Shown here piece after piece: positions 14,483-18,273 of a DNA stretch of 18,273 nt. This DNA is from Lachnospiraceae bacterium. GTDB taxonomy: Bacteria; Bacillota; Clostridia; Lachnospirales; Lachnospiraceae. How positions within the stretch are numbered: the stretch's first letter is position 1; every line of letters starts with the position of its first letter. The stretch is taken from contig DLZQ01000092.1 of NCBI GenBank assembly GCA_003447295.1, positions 1 to 18,273 of the forward strand, written 5' to 3'. The position numbers were made by a program, and so were the translations under genes. The notes beneath the pieces are model-generated. The model did no database searches. It had not been told where the DNA came from and was given only the letters and a program-made list of their open reading frames with translations.

Positions 14483-15955
14483 ATGCCATGTACAACCATA
14501 TTAGTAGGAAAAAAAGCATCTTATGACGGATCTACCATGATCGCCCGGAACGATGATTCTCCCTCCGGACAGTTTACCCCGAAGAAATTCGTGGTGGTAC
14601 ATCCGGAAGAACAGCCGAAAAAATACAGATCCGTACTTTCTCACGTGGAGATCGATCTGCCCGAGGAGGCTTTGCGTTATACCGCAGTGCCCAACGCGCT
14701 GGAGGGAGAAGGCATCTGGGCGGCGCACGGTATCAACGCGGCAGGTGTGGGCATGACTGCCACGGAGACCATCACTTCCAACGCCAGAGTCCTGGGAGCA
14801 GATCCGTTGGTGGAATATGTCCCGGCGAAGGACGGTGCAGAAGAGATTCCCGGAGGTATCGGTGAGGAGGACATTGTATCTGTGGTGCTCCCTTATATTC
14901 ACAGTGCCAGAGAAGGTGTCACGAGGCTGGGAAGCTTGTTGGAAAAATACGGTACTTACGAGATGAACGGGATTGCTTTTTCTGATAAAAACGAGATCTG
15001 GTGGCTGGAGACGATCGGCGGTCATCACTGGATTGCCCGCAGAGTGCCGGATGATGTTTATGTGGTGATGCCGAACCAGTTCGGGATCGATGCGTTTGAT
15101 CTGGAGGATGCCCTGAGCACACAGGAGAATCATATGTGCTCTGCGGATCTGAGAGAGTTTATCGAAAAATATCATCTGGATCTGTCGCAGGACGGCAGTT
15201 TTTCTGCCAGAGATGCCTTTGGCAGCCATGACGATTCTGACCATGTATACAATACCGCAAGAGCCTGGTACATGCTGCGTACCCTGAATCCCCGGACGAA
15301 ACGTTGGGATGGTCCGAATGCGGAGTACACGCCGTTTTCGGATGATCTGCCCTGGTGCATGGTGCCTGAGAAGAAGATCACGGTGGAGGATGTAAAATAT
15401 GTGCTGTCTTCCCATTATCAGGGAACCTCCTATGATCCGTATGCTTCGTATGGGGATAAAACTATGTGCGGAGCATACCGTTCCATTGGCATCAACCGTA
15501 ATGATGACATGGCACTGATCCAGATGCGCCCGGACGCAGAACCGGTGCAGTGGCTGGCGTTTGCATCCAATGCGTTTAATGTGCTGGCTCCGTTCTACGC
15601 TGACATTGATACGACACCCGGCTACCTGTCCGGAACCACCGGAAAAGTCTCCACCGAGAACTTCTACTGGATGAGTCGTATGGTCGCAGCCATGGCAGAT
15701 GCTTCTTATAGCAAATCCGTGTTCCATATCGAACGTTATCAGGAAAAGGTGGCAGCGAAAAGTCACGAGATCCTGAACCGTTACGATACATTGCTGGAGC
15801 AGGAGACTGATGAGGAAAAACGTAAAAAATTACAGGAAGAGGCCAACGAAAAGATTGCGGGGATGCTTCAGTGTGAGGCAGCCGATACTCTGGATAAAGT
15901 CCTGTACGAACTCAGTGGGCAGATGAAAAACGCCTATGCCAGATCGGATGCGTAA
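14483..15955 (+). CDS. pepD: C69 family dipeptidase (PepD-type)
   Basis: An N-terminal-nucleophile cysteine dipeptidase. The sequence begins MPCTTILVGKKASYDGSTMI, the hallmark start of Lactobacillus PepDA-like enzymes, where the Cys (residue 3) becomes the nucleophile. ATG at 14483 is chosen over the one at 14477 because AGGAGG (14469-14474) gives 8-nt spacing and puts Cys close to the start. Length is 490 residues, normal for the family. There is no export signal, so it works inside the cell on dipeptides from transport or turnover. The C-terminal 60 residues are helical and charged. The gene has its own terminator downstream. Confidence 0.92.
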   Translation: MPCTTILVGKKASYDGSTMIARNDDSPSGQFTPKKFVVVHPEEQPKKYRSVLSHVEIDLPEEALRYTAVPNALEGEGIWAAHGINAAGVGMTATETITSNARVLGADPLVEYVPAKDGAEEIPGGIGEEDIVSVVLPYIHSAREGVTRLGSLLEKYGTYEMNGIAFSDKNEIWWLETIGGHHWIARRVPDDVYVVMPNQFGIDAFDLEDALSTQENHMCSADLREFIEKYHLDLSQDGSFSARDAFGSHDDSDHVYNTARAWYMLRTLNPRTKRWDGPNAEYTPFSDDLPWCMVPEKKITVEDVKYVLSSHYQGTSYDPYASYGDKTMCGAYRSIGINRNDDMALIQMRPDAEPVQWLAFASNAFNVLAPFYADIDTTPGYLSGTTGKVSTENFYWMSRMVAAMADASYSKSVFHIERYQEKVAAKSHEILNRYDTLLEQETDEEKRKKLQEEANEKIAGMLQCEAADTLDKVLYELSGQMKNAYARSDA

Positions 15956-16036
15956 ACAGTTATATAAGTTAAAATCGTATGATTTGAAATTGAAATAAAG
16001 AAAATAAAGAAAAACAAAAAATGAAGTCCATAGGAA

Positions 16037-16072
16037 AAAACAGCAGATTCTCCCAAAAGAGTCTGCTGTTTT
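16037..16072. terminator. Intrinsic terminator after the dipeptidase
   Basis: A 15-bp stem with one G.T pair (16037-16051 with 16058-16072) and a 6-nt loop, flanked by A-tracts on the left and T-tracts on the right. It is positioned 80 bp after the dipeptidase stop. Confidence 0.8.
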
Positions 16073-16107
16073 CATGTATATGTTTTCGTGTTTATGAAAA
16101 TATCGTA

Positions 16108-16136
16108 TTGACAAATTAAAATTGTTTTCATATAAT
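16108..16136 (+). promoter_or_regulatory. marR-MATE operon promoter
   Basis: Perfect TTGACA (16108-16113) and TATAAT (16131-16136) with 17-bp spacing. This is the strongest sigma-A match in the window. Transcription should begin near 16143, inside the candidate operator. Confidence 0.85.
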
Positions 16137-16161
16137 TACCGATAATAATTACCAAAGGTAA
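16132..16161 (+). promoter_or_regulatory. Candidate MarR operator
   Basis: TTACC-AAA-GGTAA (16149-16161) is a clean inverted repeat at the start site. ATAATTACC also occurs twice in direct order (16132-16140 and 16145-16153), one copy overlapping the -10. Sites of this form are typical of MarR-family repressors, so autorepression of marR and the MATE gene is likely. Confidence 0.65.
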
Positions 16162-16209
16162 CTATAAAGACATAATATGGGATAGAAAAAGATATCAGAG
16201 AGGAAAAAA

Positions 16210-16662
16210 ATGACGGTTCAGACGATAAAACGAATGTTGGATGCCTGCTATCAGGCAAAACGGATCCGGGAGATGCTTCCTGCGCTGCCCTCTGGCGTGA
16301 CACCTTCCTATATTCATTTCCTGGATGTGATCCAGATAAAGGAGAGACAGGGTGTTGCCGTGAAGATTTCCGATATCAGTGACTATCTGAATATCCCCCG
16401 TCCCGGCGTGACACGGACAGTAAAAGAAATGGAAGAAAAGGGTTATCTGAGGAAAACCAATGCGGCGGAAGACGGCAGGATCACCTATATTTCTCTGACA
16501 GAAGAGGGACGGAAGCTGTCGGAACAATATAATGAGAATTATTTTGCCGGTCTGGCACCGTATCTGGAGAGCATTTCCGAAGCAGATGCGAAAACTATGA
16601 TACAGACCATAGAGACCTTTTATCAGGTAATGTGCGAGAGGAGAGAGAACTTTGAGAAATAA
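16210..16662 (+). CDS. MarR-family transcriptional regulator
   Basis: A 150-residue winged helix-turn-helix dimer protein. The helix-turn-helix is ISDISDYLNIPRPGVTRTVKEMEEKGYL (two parts: DISDYLNI and PGVTRTVKEMEE) and the wing contains AAEDGRITYISLTEEGRKL. Long terminal helices would form the dimer core. The MATE pump gene overlaps its end by 11 nt, the classic regulator-pump arrangement in which a toxic ligand releases repression. The promoter and operator lie immediately upstream. AGAGGAAAAAA precedes the ATG. Confidence 0.9.
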   Translation: MTVQTIKRMLDACYQAKRIREMLPALPSGVTPSYIHFLDVIQIKERQGVAVKISDISDYLNIPRPGVTRTVKEMEEKGYLRKTNAAEDGRITYISLTEEGRKLSEQYNENYFAGLAPYLESISEADAKTMIQTIETFYQVMCERRENFEK

Positions 16663-18001
16663 AGAAAATGACATGATGGATTTTACACAGGGAAGCATTT
16701 TGAAAAAGTTGCTCCGTTTCATGGTTCCCATTTTGGGAGCCTTAATCTTACAGGCAGCTTACGGTGCGGTAGACCTGCTGGTAGTGGGACGGTTCGGCTC
16801 CACTTCGGGATTGTCCGGAGTCTCTACCGGCAGCCAGGTGCTGAATCTGGTAACTTTCGTAGTGACTCAGCTGGCAATGGGGATTACTGTGCTGATCGCC
16901 CGGTATCTGGGAGAGAAGAAGGAGGAGCAGATCGGCAGTATCATCGGCGGAGGAAGTGTTGTATTTGCAGTGATCTCACTGGTGCTGTTTGTGGTCATGG
17001 TTGTTTTTGCCCGGCCTATTGCGGTTCTCATGCAGGCACCGGAAGAGGCGGTAGAGTTGACCGCAGCTTACATCCGGATCTGCGGTGCGGGAATCTTTTT
17101 TATCGTGGCATATAACGTATTGTCCGCGATCTTTCGAGGACTTGGCGATAGCAATTCACCGCTGTTGTTTGTCTTCGTGGCATGCATTGTCAATATCGTG
17201 GGTGATCTGGTACTGGTGGCAGGACTGGGCATGGATGCCATGGGAGCGGCACTGGCTACTGTTTTTGCCCAGGCATTGAGCGTAGTGTTTGCAATTGTAC
17301 GCCTTGTGAAAAAGGGACTGCCCTTTACCATTACCAGATACGATTTTCGTTGGAATCCCCAGTGCGGTAAATTCCTGCAGATTGGTCTGCCGTTAGCTTT
17401 GCAGGAGTGCCTGACGCAAGGCTCTTTCCTGGCACTGTGCGCCTTTGTCAACCGCCTGGGACTGGAAGCTTCCTCCGGCTACGGCGTGGCGTGCAAGATC
17501 GTTAACTTTGCCATGCTGATCCCCAGTGCACTGATGCAGTCCACTTCTTCTTTCGTGTCACAGAATGTAGGTGCCGGAGAACAGAAACGGGCGAAGAAGA
17601 CCATGTTCACCGGTATCGGCATCGGACTTTTGGTGGGATGCTTCGCCTTTGTACTGGTGTTCTTCCGGGGGGACCTGCTGGCAGGCATCTTCTCCGCGGA
17701 TGCGGCAGTGGTGCAGAGAGGCTATGAGTACCTGAAAGGTTTCGCACCGGAGACGCTATTGACTGCTGTGCTGTTCAGCATGATGGGATATTTTAATGGT
17801 AATGGCAAGACCGTGTGGGTCATGCTCCAGGGACTGATCCAGACCCTTCTCGTCCGCCTTCCCTTTGCTTACTATATGAGTATCCAGCCGGACGCAAGCC
17901 TCACCAATATCGGCCTCGCAGCCCCCATCTCTACGGCAGTGGGCATTGTTTTGAATGTGGCATTTTTCCTCTATCTGGAACATGCTGCCAAGCGTAGTTA
18001 A
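16652..18001 (+). CDS. MATE family efflux transporter
   Basis: A 449-residue membrane protein with about 12 hydrophobic segments in two related halves. The opening FTQGSILKKLLRFMVPILGALILQ and AVDLLVVGRFG are the standard MATE start, and a second-half start near LQIGLPLALQECLTQ mirrors it. It likely exports drugs or toxic cations by Na+ or H+ antiport. TTG at 16652 is chosen, since AGGAG ends 8 nt upstream and the overlap with marR suggests coupling. ATG at 16673 would be the alternative, with no good ribosome site. It is the last gene in the window. Confidence 0.9.
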   Translation: MRNKENDMMDFTQGSILKKLLRFMVPILGALILQAAYGAVDLLVVGRFGSTSGLSGVSTGSQVLNLVTFVVTQLAMGITVLIARYLGEKKEEQIGSIIGGGSVVFAVISLVLFVVMVVFARPIAVLMQAPEEAVELTAAYIRICGAGIFFIVAYNVLSAIFRGLGDSNSPLLFVFVACIVNIVGDLVLVAGLGMDAMGAALATVFAQALSVVFAIVRLVKKGLPFTITRYDFRWNPQCGKFLQIGLPLALQECLTQGSFLALCAFVNRLGLEASSGYGVACKIVNFAMLIPSALMQSTSSFVSQNVGAGEQKRAKKTMFTGIGIGLLVGCFAFVLVFFRGDLLAGIFSADAAVVQRGYEYLKGFAPETLLTAVLFSMMGYFNGNGKTVWVMLQGLIQTLLVRLPFAYYMSIQPDASLTNIGLAAPISTAVGIVLNVAFFLYLEHAAKRS

Positions 18002-18273
18002 TTGAGAGTTACGCGGGGAGTTCTATTTGTATTAAAAACGTTATTTTTTTTAAAAAATACAAAAACAGGAGATTTTGCCATGTAAAAAGCTGTTATTTTC
18101 GCTGAGCGTGCAAAATGGAGAAATTCCATACAAAAATTCCTGATTTAGAAACTTTTTTTGTACGGAATTCATTGTTTTTAAGGTTTTTGCACCAAACTAA
18201 CTTGAGAGTTAATTAAGAAATGCTATCGAATCCCCGTAGCCCGCATTGGGGGATAAAGTCCATATAATGGTGT
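18002..18273. other. Gene-free right edge
   Basis: These 272 bp are AT-rich with several A and T runs, the inverted repeat at 18122-18169, two copies of TTGAGAGTTA (18002 and 18202), and a small ATCCCC/GGGGAT inverted repeat near the end. No convincing gene or intrinsic terminator was seen. Confidence 0.5.
18122..18169. other. Long imperfect inverted repeat downstream of the MATE gene
   Basis: AATTCCATACAAAAA (18122-18136) pairs with TTTTTGTACGGAATT (18155-18169), 15 bp with one A.C mismatch and an 18-nt loop. Its distance from the MATE stop (about 120 bp) makes it a poor terminator for that gene. It could be a regulatory leader hairpin for a gene beyond the window or a small mobile-element end. 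Confidence 0.35.

Noticed and set aside
14501..15766. 421-codon open frame on the minus strand
   Set aside because: Antisense to the C69 dipeptidase, with arginine- and histidine-rich sequence and no domain. The dipeptidase on the plus strand is unmistakable.

Overview
The window looks like a gut Clostridia chromosome, most likely a Lachnospiraceae genome of the Blautia or Coprococcus sort. The reasons are strong AAGGAGG-type ribosome sites, the gene content (C69 dipeptidase, intracellular GH28, MATE pump with a MarR regulator, DUS enzyme) and the mosaic layout. The genus assignment is inference. Two very different halves meet near position 7000.

Positions 1-7000 are AT-rich accessory DNA. 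The left edge (1-2370) is the decayed remains of a conjugative or mobilizable element. It holds an actin-like ParM/StbA partition ATPase with no normal start codon, a downstream ParR-like small protein cut short by an in-frame amber codon, two sets of three 11-bp TCAAT iterons that look like a parC-type centromere, an oriT-like pair of hairpins with no relaxase gene, and a small cargo-type gene. Next comes a compact defence-type island (2388-5972). It consists of a class II Fic AMP-transferase under a promoter surrounded by five TGGGGTA motifs, an ABC/AAA_15-type ATPase, and an overlapping DUF4435 TOPRIM protein, closed by a strong terminator. The ATPase/DUF4435 pair has the architecture of the PARIS anti-phage system (AriA/AriB). 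Having a Fic protein with its own operator array directly in front is the most interesting feature of the window. A 630-bp gap with a GC-richer fragment of unknown origin follows, then a HicAB toxin-antitoxin module with its own promoter and 19-bp direct repeats.

Positions 7018-18001 are ordinary chromosome of higher GC. In order they hold an APC-superfamily amino acid permease that begins only 29 nt after hicB, a cytoplasmic calcineurin-like phosphoesterase, a lipoprotein on the minus strand, a transglutaminase-like protein, a tRNA-dihydrouridine synthase on the minus strand, a class I SAM methyltransferase, an intracellular GH28 pectin hydrolase, a C69 dipeptidase, and a MarR-MATE operon with a textbook promoter and a TTACC-AAA-GGTAA operator. 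The permease, dipeptidase and GH28 suggest peptide, amino acid and pectin-fragment use, but they are separate transcription units rather than one pathway operon.

The working picture is that a mobile element carrying defence and addiction genes integrated beside the permease gene and then lost its transfer functions while keeping the defence and TA cargo. The left end of the element lies outside the window.
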